Below are positions 1-7,157 of a stretch of 11,201 bases of DNA, one piece after another; position 1 is the stretch's first letter, and each line of letters opens with the position of its first letter. The position numbers and the translations under genes were made by a program. This DNA is from Actinomycetota bacterium (GTDB lineage Bacteria; Actinomycetota; Actinomycetes; Nanopelagicales; Nanopelagicaceae): contig WLHW01000040.1 of assembly GCA_009702525.1 (NCBI GenBank), forward strand, positions 1-11,201, given 5' to 3'. The notes beneath the pieces are model-generated. The model searched no databases, was not told where the DNA came from, and worked only from the letters and a program-made list of their open reading frames with translations.

Positions 1-1286
1 ATGATTAAAGCAAGTGCAACAATCATTGCAACCGTTACATACCAGGGCGAACCAGATAGTTGTGTCTCTAGAGGATTAAGAATTGAATAGGAAATTAAAT
101 CCTTAAATCCAACCGTGAAAATATAAAGGTTATCTAATACCCAGGCCGTGGAATTATTCGTTACCTTTTCCACTTGTGGGGCAATCGTAATCTCCTTAGG
201 CCACACCGCGGCCCACAGCATTGTGCGCGAGAGAAATACAGACGTTATCGCTGCAACTGCCGACACCATTAACGTTATTCGCTTGCGCTTAATTTGCGCT
301 TCAGTTGGTGGAACGAATGACTCTTGGCGCTTTGCAGCAGCACTTGTGCTTCGGTCCAACAAAATCGCAAGAAATACAACTGCAAACCCGGCAACGAAGC
401 CTTGGCCAACGTTTCTAATAATGAGAGCTTCGATGACAGGCTTACCAAGCCCGGGTGCACCAATCAAAGCGGCAACAACGACAAATGAAACGGCTGCCAT
501 AACGGTTTGATTAATACCAAGAACGATCATCTGTTTTGCCATTGGTATTTGAACTTTGGTCAACGTTTGCTTTCGAGTCGAACCCATTGATTCTGAGGCT
601 TCAACAGGTGACTGGTTGAGGTTTCTAATTGCATGTGAAGTAATGCGAATACAAATAGGAATTGCATAAATCATCGTTGCAATAGTTGCTGAAGCCGCAC
701 CAATCATAAATACCAGAGCAATAGGTGCCATATAAACAAGTGTGGGCAATATCTGCGCTAAATCTAAAAATGGAGTCAGTATTTTTAATACCCGATCAGA
801 GAGACCAGCCCAGATTCCAAGTGGGATTCCAATTGCTAGTGAAAGTAATACGGCAGCTAAAGTCATCGCAATCGAATCCATCGTAAATTGCCACATTCCT
901 AAAAGGCCGCATCCTATGAGAAGGGATACCGATAGCAATGCAGTGCGTAATTTGCTTGTTGCAAAGACTACAAAGGCGATTATCGCCACTACTCCGAACC
1001 ATCCAATGACCGGAATTAGCGAATTAGGCGCAGGAACAGCGATGATATTTCTAATGAATTGAACAAAGCCATCTATGACCGCACGAATGGGATTAAAGAA
1101 ATAAATAAAAGCTGGACTCTCAGTTCGATTTCCACGAAGCTCTAAAGCTTTTTCTCCGATGAATCGAGTGAAAGGTGTGTTTTCATAGGTATCAATCTGG
1201 AGCGTATTTTTCCCATGCAATAACCGCCCCAACAGTACCCACACTGCAACCGAACCTAGAAGTAGGTAAGGTTTTTTAATACGCAT
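1..1286 (-). CDS. proW: Glycine betaine/proline-type ABC permease, tandem-domain fusion, partial (runs off left edge)
   Basis: Inner-membrane permease of a quaternary-amine importer, partner of the ATPase encoded just upstream. The frame is open from an ATG at 1286-1284 to base 1, giving 428 complete codons and no stop, so the C-terminus lies outside the window. Seen: a hydrophobic segment at residues about 7-20, an extracytoplasmic stretch to about 90, then repeated hydrophobic segments (about 92-133, 138-158, 178-212, 255-280, 297-310). An EAA-type cytoplasmic loop lies near residues 229-248 (EASESMGSTRKQTLTKVQIP), where the ATPase docks. After this complete ProW domain the chain continues with a charged linker, another hydrophobic segment (338-362), and a region resembling the N-terminus of a second ProW-like unit (about 380-428). 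This suggests two fused permease domains in one chain. The start overlaps the ATPase stop by one base (TAATG), so coupling is likely. The family is clear; the exact substrate is not. Confidence 0.88.
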   Translation of the reverse strand, partial: MRIKKPYLLLGSVAVWVLLGRLLHGKNTLQIDTYENTPFTRFIGEKALELRGNRTESPAFIYFFNPIRAVIDGFVQFIRNIIAVPAPNSLIPVIGWFGVVAIIAFVVFATSKLRTALLSVSLLIGCGLLGMWQFTMDSIAMTLAAVLLSLAIGIPLGIWAGLSDRVLKILTPFLDLAQILPTLVYMAPIALVFMIGAASATIATMIYAIPICIRITSHAIRNLNQSPVEASESMGSTRKQTLTKVQIPMAKQMIVLGINQTVMAAVSFVVVAALIGAPGLGKPVIEALIIRNVGQGFVAGFAVVFLAILLDRSTSAAAKRQESFVPPTEAQIKRKRITLMVSAVAAITSVFLSRTMLWAAVWPKEITIAPQVEKVTNNSTAWVLDNLYIFTVGFKDLISYSILNPLETQLSGSPWYVTVAMIVALALI

Positions 1287-2314
1287 TAAGCAACCCCAGA
1301 GATGATTCGCAAAACATCATCACTTGAAACGACTCCTAATGCTTTTCCCTTATCGCTGACTCTTATTGGACGTTGCTCGTCAAGAATTAAGCTGCACGCA
1401 TCCCGAATAATCATGTCGGCCGAGAGTTCAGGACCACTTGTGTCCTCACCTGGCTTAGCGGGTCTTGCAAGATAGCGAAGCGTCAGAACATGTGACTTAG
1501 CAATATCTCGAACAAAGTTTGCCACGTAGTCATCGGCTGGGTTGGCAACTAAATCCTCCGGAGTTCCAATCTGCACAATGGCACCGTCTCGCATAATTGC
1601 AATTCGATCGCCCACTTTTACGGCCTCAGAAAGATCATGCGTAATGAACACCATTGTCTTGCCCAGCTCGTGATGCAGACGAATGACCTCTTGCTGCATA
1701 TCGCGACGGATAAGTGGATCTAGCGCACTAAAGGGTTCATCCAGAAAGAGAACTTCTGGGTCAACAGCCAAAGCACGCGCTAAACCAACGCGCTGCTGCA
1801 TTCCACCAGATAGTTGTTCAGGGTAAGCATGTGAATATCCTTGTAATCCTACTAGCTCGATAACTTCATTAGCACGAGCATGACGTTCTGCTTTTTTGAC
1901 GCCATTGATTTCTAAAGAATATGCGATGTTGTCTATAACATTTCGGTGAGGCAATAAACCAAAGTGCTGAAAGACCATTGAGAAACGCGTCTTGCGAAGC
2001 TCACGCAAGCGTGCGTTATCGACTTGCAAAATGTCTTCACCTTCAAAAGTTAGCGAGCCTGCCGTAGGTTCAATCAAGCGAGTCATGCATCGGACTAGGG
2101 TTGACTTTCCAGAACCAGATAAGCCCATAACGACGAAGACTTCACCTGGTGCAACATCAAAGGAAACATTGCGCACTGCAATTGTGTTACCAGTTTGCGC
2201 ACGCAGTTCGGCGCGAGTTAAATCGGCTAAAGGTGTACCTATTACTTTTTGGGAGTTTGAACCAAAGACTTTCCAAAGATTCTTCACAGAGATCATTGGC
2301 GCTTCAGAACTCAT
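1286..2314 (-). CDS. proV: Glycine betaine/quaternary-amine ABC transporter ATP-binding protein (ProV/OpuAA type)
   Basis: Cytoplasmic ATPase that powers import through the adjacent permease; 342 aa from the start chosen here. Seen: Walker A GLSGSGKST (64-72), Q-loop Gln116 in FQHFGLLPH, ABC signature LSGGMQQ (168-174), Walker B VLFLDEP (188-194) and switch His226 (FITHD). The FGLLPHRNV stretch and the N-terminal extension before the first beta strand are typical of the ProV/OpuAA branch rather than of amino-acid ABC ATPases. The C-terminal 65 residues resemble a single or degenerate CBS region, which in this family senses ionic strength; the protein is shorter than E. coli ProV (about 400 aa), so a full CBS pair is unlikely. 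A longer frame opens at 2347, but ATG 2314 has a GGGGAG Shine-Dalgarno sequence at 2325-2320 and gives the usual N-terminus. It lies 11 bases after the aldehyde dehydrogenase stop and overlaps the permease start by one base. Confidence 0.93.
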   Translation of the reverse strand: MSSEAPMISVKNLWKVFGSNSQKVIGTPLADLTRAELRAQTGNTIAVRNVSFDVAPGEVFVVMGLSGSGKSTLVRCMTRLIEPTAGSLTFEGEDILQVDNARLRELRKTRFSMVFQHFGLLPHRNVIDNIAYSLEINGVKKAERHARANEVIELVGLQGYSHAYPEQLSGGMQQRVGLARALAVDPEVLFLDEPFSALDPLIRRDMQQEVIRLHHELGKTMVFITHDLSEAVKVGDRIAIMRDGAIVQIGTPEDLVANPADDYVANFVRDIAKSHVLTLRYLARPAKPGEDTSGPELSADMIIRDACSLILDEQRPIRVSDKGKALGVVSSDDVLRIISGVA

Positions 2315-2325
2315 TGACTCTCCCC

Positions 2326-3804
2326 TTATGTGGGATCTGAAAACCATCCAGATCGACTAGGTGAATTGTTAGTCCAAATGTGTTTGATTTCAAGGTACTC
2401 ACCCAAGCCATGTTCGCCTAATTCCCGGCCAATACCCGATTGTTTGTAGCCGCCCCACTCGGCGGCAGGGCGATATGGCCCAAAATCATTGACCCAGATC
2501 GTGCCGTGGCGCAGAGCGCTAGCTACGCGAGCCGCTTTAGCGCTATCACCACTCCAGACTCCACCAGATAAACCAAAAACGGTGTCATTGCCTAGTGCAA
2601 CTGCTTCGGCTTCAGTATCAAAAACCTCCACCGTCATGACGGGACCGAAAGACTCATCCTGTACGCAACTCATCTGAGTTGTGCAGTTATCTAAAACGGT
2701 TGGAACAAAATACCAACCGTTGGCATGTTCAGGTAAGTCGCTACGTTTTCCACCAACCAGAAGCGTTGCACCTTCGGCGATACCTTTCTCAACGTACTCA
2801 GTAACGTTGCGCAAATGGCTTTGACTAATGAGTGGACCAGTTTCGGCCGTTAAATCATCGGGACCACCTAGGCGAATCTGAGCTGCTCGTCGAACAATTT
2901 CAGTGACTACACGATCATGAATTGAACGCTCTACAAGCAAACGCGTTCCTGCTGAACACACTTGGCCCGAGTGCAGGAATGCTGCGGTAACAGCGTTATC
3001 AATTGCTGCATCAATATCGGCATCGGCAAAGATGATGTGTGGATTTTTCCCACCGAGTTCAAGGGCTAACTTTTTAATTGTTTTTGCTGCCGCGGTCATG
3101 ATGGTTTGCCCGGTTGTTAATCCGCCCGTGAAAGAAACGAGATCAACACGTGGATCATTAATCAACGGGGTTCCAACAACAGAGCCTGGACCAAGAATTA
3201 AATTAGCTACACCGTTAGGTGTACCGGCCTCTTCAATTATTTTTATTAAAGCAATTGCGCTTTGTGGAGTTAATTCACTGGGCTTTACAATAAAAGAGCA
3301 ACCTGCAACGAGGGCTGGAGCAACTTTCCACGCAATCTGTAGCAATGGATAGTTCCAAGGCCCGATAAGTGATGCAACACCTAAAGGTTCATGCACGATT
3401 CGACTTGTTACATGGGCTAAACCAACATCAACGCTTCGATCATGCTCTTTTGCACCTAGAGCTGCAAAATGTCTAAAAGTTGCAATGACATCGGCAATGT
3501 CGTACTGGGCTTCTATAAATCGCTTGCCCGTATCATCACTTTCTTTACGTGCAACCAGATCTGCATCACGTTCTAACAAGTCGGCAATCTTGGCAACAAG
3601 CGCACTGCGCTCTTTAAAACTCCACGATGTAAATACACCGCTATCAAATGAGGTTCGAGCAGCAGAGATTGCATCCAAAACATCGCTCTGGGTTGCTTGT
3701 GAAACTGTTGCAACTACCCGTTGGTCATGAGGACTATGAACATCGTGAGCGCCACCATCTGCTGCCGGCTTCCAGGCACCGTTGATAAATAGCGTTGCGA
3801 CCAT
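2326..3804 (-). CDS. betB: Betaine aldehyde dehydrogenase-like NAD(P)+-dependent ALDH (GbsA/BetB type)
   Basis: Full-length cytoplasmic aldehyde dehydrogenase (492 aa, normal for the family) that should oxidise an aldehyde to an acid with NAD(P)+. Seen: GPWNYP (148-153), cofactor-binding KPSE (Lys174, Glu177), FTGG turn (225-228), catalytic base Glu249 in LELGGK, nucleophile Cys283 in GQVCSAGTR, and the C-terminal VNDFGPYRPAAEWGGYKQSG stretch. From memory, this C-terminal pattern, ending GYKQSGxGRELG, resembles Bacillus GbsA (glycine betaine aldehyde dehydrogenase) more than general ALDHs. The gene lies 7 bases after the MttB-like gene and 11 bases before the transporter ATPase. No clear Shine-Dalgarno sequence precedes ATG 3804, so it probably relies on coupling. 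No choline dehydrogenase is in the window. The substrate may be betaine aldehyde, or another trimethylammonium aldehyde such as 4-trimethylaminobutyraldehyde; that choice is inference. Confidence 0.9.
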   Translation of the reverse strand: MVATLFINGAWKPAADGGAHDVHSPHDQRVVATVSQATQSDVLDAISAARTSFDSGVFTSWSFKERSALVAKIADLLERDADLVARKESDDTGKRFIEAQYDIADVIATFRHFAALGAKEHDRSVDVGLAHVTSRIVHEPLGVASLIGPWNYPLLQIAWKVAPALVAGCSFIVKPSELTPQSAIALIKIIEEAGTPNGVANLILGPGSVVGTPLINDPRVDLVSFTGGLTTGQTIMTAAAKTIKKLALELGGKNPHIIFADADIDAAIDNAVTAAFLHSGQVCSAGTRLLVERSIHDRVVTEIVRRAAQIRLGGPDDLTAETGPLISQSHLRNVTEYVEKGIAEGATLLVGGKRSDLPEHANGWYFVPTVLDNCTTQMSCVQDESFGPVMTVEVFDTEAEAVALGNDTVFGLSGGVWSGDSAKAARVASALRHGTIWVNDFGPYRPAAEWGGYKQSGIGRELGEHGLGEYLEIKHIWTNNSPSRSGWFSDPT

Positions 3805-3811
3805 AGTGGTT

Positions 3812-5248
3812 TTAATCTAGTTGGCTTTTACGCATTGCCACAAACTCATCGAGCTCTTTTAGCATCGATGCATCGATTTCAGGGGCCACGTAATCCTCTA
3901 ACTTCTTCTTATAAATCTCGGCTGCGCGATCCTTTGTGTCTCGTGCTCCCAAACGCATCCAACGCTCGTAGTTATCACTATTTGTAAGGAATGGTCGATA
4001 GAAACAGTCACGGAAGCGCTCCATTGTGTGGGCTGCGCCTAAGAAGTGACCGCCATGGCCAACTTCTAGGTGAGCATCAAAGGCTAGGGATTCGACGTTG
4101 AATTCAAGGGGCGTGAACTCTGTCATCAGCGATTGCAGGATTTCGATATCGAGAATAAATTTTTCATAACAGGAAACCAGACCGCCCTCTAACCAACCGG
4201 CAGTGTGCATGACCCAGTTAGTGCCAGATAAAAATGTTGGCATCATGGTCATCATCGTCTGGTAAGCAGACTGTGCATCAACGGTTTGTGATGAGTTTAA
4301 GCCGCCGCCGCCACGAAATGGCAGGTTAAAACTGCGCGCAATTTGACCAGTACACAACAGGCCAATCCCTGATTCAGGTGTACCGAATTGTGGTGAGCCA
4401 GATTGCATATCGATATTGGATAGAAATGATCCAAAGACAATTGGGCATCCTGGGTTGAGCGTTTGTGCCAGCGCAATTCCAGATAAGGCTTCAGCGATTT
4501 GCTGTGCCAGAGTTGCGGGAATTGTTACAGGACTCATTGCGCCCATGAGTAAGAATGGTGTGACTACAACTGGTTGCCCCGCCAGAACATATTCGCGAAG
4601 AGAATCAAGCATGCGATCATCCCAGCGTAAAGGAGAGTTGCAGTTGATTAGCGAGATGAGGGCTGGTGTTTCTTCAATAGCTGCGCGTCCGCCGAAAATA
4701 ATTTCAGACATCTTGATCACATCTTTAGCATTGTCAGCAGTTACAACATTGCCCATAAAAAACTTATCGGTCAAGGTTGCGGCGGCATAAGCCATATCTA
4801 AGTGTCGAGAATCAAGAGATAAATCATTTGGTTCGCAGACGACTCCACCAACGCTATCAAGAGCGTCATAAGACTGAGCTAACTTACAAAAGTTTTCATA
4901 ATCCTTAAATGTGGCATCGCGGCGAACATCGCCTTCGCGAACAAAGGGTGGACCATAGACGCCACCAAATACCATTGAATTGCCACCGATATGAACATTG
5001 TTCTTCGGATTTCTTGCGCGAAGATTAAATTCACTAGGGGCAAGGGCTATCTGCTTAAGGATCCAGTCTGGATCAAACTTAACGTTGTCACCTTCTACTG
5101 TCTGTCCAGCATCACGTAGTACATCGATCGCCCACGGGCTCATGAACTCAATGCCGATTTCAGAGACGATACGACGCCACCCAAGTGTCAGTGTTGCCAT
5201 CGACTCTTCACTGAGGATTTCATAACGAGGCATCCGATTTTCAAACAT
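3812..5248 (-). CDS. mttB: MttB-superfamily (non-pyrrolysine) methylamine:corrinoid methyltransferase, glycine-betaine methyltransferase-like
   Basis: Substrate-level methyltransferase of the trimethylamine methyltransferase (MttB/COG5598) superfamily, 478 aa. It should take a methyl group from a quaternary amine and pass it to Co(I) of the corrinoid protein encoded on the right arm. Seen: the N-terminal region IVSEIGIEFM (27-36), a glycine-rich GGGGLNSSQ (313-321), AGWLEGGL (350-357) and the diagnostic C-terminal GHGGHFLGAAHT (397-408). The frame has no internal stop, so no amber/pyrrolysine codon is used. That places it with the non-Pyl members, whose characterised example is the Desulfitobacterium glycine betaine methyltransferase MtgB; other members act on proline betaine, carnitine or gamma-butyrobetaine. 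ATG 5248 has a strong AAGGAG at 5260-5255, 6 bases away. It is the first gene of the left-arm operon, in front of betaine-type ALDH and transporter genes, which favours glycine betaine. The exact substrate cannot be read from the sequence. Confidence 0.9.
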   Translation of the reverse strand: MFENRMPRYEILSEESMATLTLGWRRIVSEIGIEFMSPWAIDVLRDAGQTVEGDNVKFDPDWILKQIALAPSEFNLRARNPKNNVHIGGNSMVFGGVYGPPFVREGDVRRDATFKDYENFCKLAQSYDALDSVGGVVCEPNDLSLDSRHLDMAYAAATLTDKFFMGNVVTADNAKDVIKMSEIIFGGRAAIEETPALISLINCNSPLRWDDRMLDSLREYVLAGQPVVVTPFLLMGAMSPVTIPATLAQQIAEALSGIALAQTLNPGCPIVFGSFLSNIDMQSGSPQFGTPESGIGLLCTGQIARSFNLPFRGGGGLNSSQTVDAQSAYQTMMTMMPTFLSGTNWVMHTAGWLEGGLVSCYEKFILDIEILQSLMTEFTPLEFNVESLAFDAHLEVGHGGHFLGAAHTMERFRDCFYRPFLTNSDNYERWMRLGARDTKDRAAEIYKKKLEDYVAPEIDASMLKELDEFVAMRKSQLD

Positions 5249-5350
5249 GTGACACTCCTTGCGCCTATTGACCTTTGGACACCTACGAGAATACCCTTAG
5301 ATAGTGGAACAGTGGTTCCATATTATGGAACACTCTGGAAGGGGTCGGTA
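5249..5350. promoter_or_regulatory. Divergent control region between the MttB-like and IclR operons
   Basis: The only substantial intergenic stretch, separating genes that start at 5248 (minus) and 5351 (plus). It holds the AAGGAG Shine-Dalgarno sequence of the minus-strand gene (5260-5255), the half-site array at 5305-5340, and a GGAAGGGG purine stretch (5337-5344) that is the ribosome-binding site of the IclR gene. An AT-rich core within the array reads TATTAT (5321-5326) on the plus strand and CATAAT (5327-5322) on the minus strand. Each is a plausible -10 element, but neither has a convincing -35. Both promoters could share the operator; this is inference. Confidence 0.6.
5305..5340. promoter_or_regulatory. 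Putative IclR-family operator: four phased TGGAA(C)/GTTCCA half-sites
   Basis: Half-sites TGGAAC (5305-5310), GTTCCA (5315-5320), TGGAAC (5326-5331) and TGGAA (5336-5340) start 10, 11 and 10 bases apart, close to one DNA helical turn. The first two form the inverted repeat TGGAAC-N4-GTTCCA. The second and third form a perfect 17-base palindrome, GTTCCATATTATGGAAC (5315-5331). IclR-family regulators commonly bind GGAAC/GTTCC-type palindromes, often as tetramers, and an IclR gene starts 10 bases after the array. Binding here would cover the candidate -10 elements for both directions. Confidence 0.7.
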
Positions 5351-6112
5351 ATGAGTGAGTTAGTTACTGGCACGCAGGCGATTGATCGCGCCAGCGCACT
5401 TCTTATTCATATTTTGGAATGCTCTACCCCGCCACTTTTATCAGAGCTCTCACGTTCGCATGAGATTCCCAAGAGCACAACATCGCGCATGTTAAGCGCG
5501 CTAGAGCGCCAAGGTTTAATTCGCCGAGATCGCAATGGTGCATACATTGCTGGTGATGTTTTATCAACCTTTGCGCGTTCGCAAAATCACGACTCTGTAT
5601 TAGTTGCACGTATGCACACAGTTTTGGAAAAGTTGGCCCACACTACTGGTGAAACGGCAAACCTGGCTGTATCAAGTAATGGTGAGATGAAGCTTATCGA
5701 TCAAGTTGATGGACATTACTTATTGGGTGCAACAAATTGGGTAGGAAAGCGAATTCCATTTCACGCATCTGCTCTTGGTAAAATACTGTTGGCTTACGGT
5801 GTTGCAACAATACCTATGGGTCGACTTGAAAAACTAGCTTCTAAGACAGTTACATCCAGACCACGTTTACTTGTTGAACTCGAAGGCGTTCGCAAAAAAG
5901 GCTACGCAATAATTATTGATGAGCTAGAAGATGGTTTAGTCGCTGTAGCGGCACCTATTCGCGAGAATGATGGTCGCGTTGTCGGTGCAATTTCAATCTC
6001 TGGTCCTTCACCTCGATTGACCCAGAAAGATTTAGCAAAGATCGGTGACTTAATCATCGAAGAGATCCACACACTCCAGTCAAATAATGAAGGAAAGATA
6101 GGTGCAGCATGA
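5351..6112 (+). CDS. IclR-family transcriptional regulator
   Basis: DNA-binding regulator of 253 aa, typical for the family. Seen: an N-terminal winged helix-turn-helix (about residues 10-66, recognition helix around KSTTSRMLSALERQGLI) and a C-terminal IclR effector domain (about 80-245) with HASALGKILLA (138-148), ELEDGLVAVAAPI (191-203) and GAISISGPSPRL (212-223). The frame could start at 5249, but that start lacks a ribosome-binding site and adds 34 residues translated from the operator. ATG 5351 has GGAAGGGG at 5337-5344 and a normal family N-terminus. The first gene of the right arm, it overlaps the corrinoid-protein gene by 4 bases (ATGA). It probably regulates itself and both divergent operons; a methylated amine, betaine aldehyde or a demethylation product is a plausible effector. 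Whether it activates or represses cannot be seen. Confidence 0.93.
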   Translation: MSELVTGTQAIDRASALLIHILECSTPPLLSELSRSHEIPKSTTSRMLSALERQGLIRRDRNGAYIAGDVLSTFARSQNHDSVLVARMHTVLEKLAHTTGETANLAVSSNGEMKLIDQVDGHYLLGATNWVGKRIPFHASALGKILLAYGVATIPMGRLEKLASKTVTSRPRLLVELEGVRKKGYAIIIDELEDGLVAVAAPIRENDGRVVGAISISGPSPRLTQKDLAKIGDLIIEEIHTLQSNNEGKIGAA

Positions 6113-6774
6113 CTCATGACGACATCCTCAAGGCGCTATTTGACGAGACCTTAGTTGGAAATGCTCCAGCCGTACTAGAGCTCACTAATCAGGGTATCGC
6201 CGATGGCATGACACCTAGCGCTATCCTCTTTGATGCCTTAATCCCGGCTCTTGAAGAAGTTGGCGCACGTTTTGAGCGCGGCGATTTCTTTGTACCAGAG
6301 ATGCTTATCTCTGGTAAAGCGATGTCGGGTGCGCTCAATGTTTTGCGACCATTACTTGCAGAGACTGGCGCTGAGACCGTTGGAACGTACTTAATGGGTA
6401 CAGTTAAAGGCGATGTTCATGATATCGGCAAGAACTTAGTCAATATCATGCTTGAAGGTGCGGGTTTTGAGGTGATTGATCTAGGAGTACAAGTTGCTCC
6501 AGAGAAGTTTGTGGCTGCAATTATTGAACATAAGCCAGACATCGTCGGTATGTCAGCATTTTTAACAACTACGATGCCGATGTTTAAAGTCAATATTCAC
6601 GAAATTACCAAGGCTGGACTTCGCGACCAAGTAATCATCATGGTGGGCGGGGCACCTGTCACACAGGAATATGCCGATGTTGTTGGAGCCGATGGCTTTG
6701 CCGCTGATGCATCTACTGCTGTGCGTATCGCTAAAGATTTAATATCTAAAAAACGCGCATCGGTCTCTGCTTAA
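6109..6774 (+). CDS. Cognate corrinoid protein of methylamine methyltransferase (MtbC/MttC/MtgC-like)
   Basis: Cobamide-binding methyl shuttle of 221 aa, the usual size of one-domain MttC/MtbC-type proteins. It carries the methyl group from the MttB-like enzyme to the folate methyltransferase. Seen: an N-terminal helical cap domain (residues about 1-85, with VGARFERGDFFVPEML at 51-66), then a Rossmann-like B12 domain with the base-off/His-on motif DVHDIG (102-107). His104 is the predicted lower axial cobalt ligand. SAFLTTT (149-155) and GGAPV (180-184) line the nucleotide loop. It overlaps the IclR stop by 4 bases, and its own stop is 8 bases before the MetV-like gene. It lies on the arm opposite the MttB-like gene, so the two partners are co-regulated rather than co-transcribed. 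The MetH B12 domain has a similar fold, but the stand-alone size and context favour the methylamine type. Confidence 0.94.
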   Translation: MTHDDILKALFDETLVGNAPAVLELTNQGIADGMTPSAILFDALIPALEEVGARFERGDFFVPEMLISGKAMSGALNVLRPLLAETGAETVGTYLMGTVKGDVHDIGKNLVNIMLEGAGFEVIDLGVQVAPEKFVAAIIEHKPDIVGMSAFLTTTMPMFKVNIHEITKAGLRDQVIIMVGGAPVTQEYADVVGADGFAADASTAVRIAKDLISKKRASVSA

Positions 6775-6782
6775 ACTCCATC

Positions 6783-7157
6783 ATGTTAAAAAAACTTCTG
6801 CCCCTTGTTGAGCATGCGCTAAAGAAGCCTGTATGGGACTGTCGCATGTGCGGACAGTGTGTTTTGCATTCAACAGGCATGACATGTCCTATGACGTGTC
6901 CAAAGACTCTGCGCAATGGTCCTTGTGGCGGAGTTCGTGAAAATGGTAACTGCGAAGTCAAACCTGAGATGCAATGCATCTGGGTAAAAGCCTACGATCG
7001 AACTGTTTCATTACCTTTACCAAAAGTCTGGAAAGAACACTACAACGAGCTGCGACCACCTGTCGATATGCAACTACAGGGAACATCATCATGGATCAAT
7101 TTGGTGACAAAACGTGATCAGCAGGTACCTGCTGGCTGGTCAGTCGGTGAACACTGA
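6783..7157 (+). CDS. MetV-like protein (methylenetetrahydrofolate reductase C-terminal domain, eight-cysteine metal-binding)
   Basis: A 124-aa protein matching what I know of the MTHFR_C domain found in acetogen MetV, which forms a complex with MetF. Seen: eight cysteines in the first 65 residues (C20, C23, C26, C35, C39, C48, C57, C65), in segments such as DCRMCGQC, MTCPMTCPK and NGPCGGV. They could bind iron-sulphur clusters, zinc, or both. The rest (about 66-124) is conserved-looking but carries no known motif. No Shine-Dalgarno sequence is visible before ATG 6783. The gene starts 8 bases after the corrinoid-protein stop, and its stop overlaps the metF start by one base (TGATG), which fits a stoichiometric complex. 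Likely role: relay of electrons to or from MetF. In this catabolic context the direction is probably methyl-THF oxidation, with an unknown acceptor. Family confidence is fairly high; function is inferred. Confidence 0.82.
   Translation: MLKKLLPLVEHALKKPVWDCRMCGQCVLHSTGMTCPMTCPKTLRNGPCGGVRENGNCEVKPEMQCIWVKAYDRTVSLPLPKVWKEHYNELRPPVDMQLQGTSSWINLVTKRDQQVPAGWSVGEH

Noticed and set aside
148..1062. Plus-strand open frames at 148-510 and 742-1062, opposite the permease
   Set aside because: They are antisense to a continuous minus-strand permease frame covering 1286 to 1 with clear transmembrane and EAA features, and they have no family-like motifs.
2315..2347. A longer transporter ATPase starting at 2347
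   Set aside because: It would overlap the aldehyde dehydrogenase end; ATG 2314 has a strong GGGGAG site and gives the typical start of the family.
3812..5248. Pyrrolysine (in-frame UAG) in the MttB-like gene
   Set aside because: The frame is open throughout with TAA only at its end, so no amber codon is read.
5249..5350. A longer IclR protein starting at 5249
   Set aside because: The extra residues would be translated from the half-site array; there is no ribosome-binding site, whereas ATG 5351 has GGAAGGGG just upstream and a normal family N-terminus.
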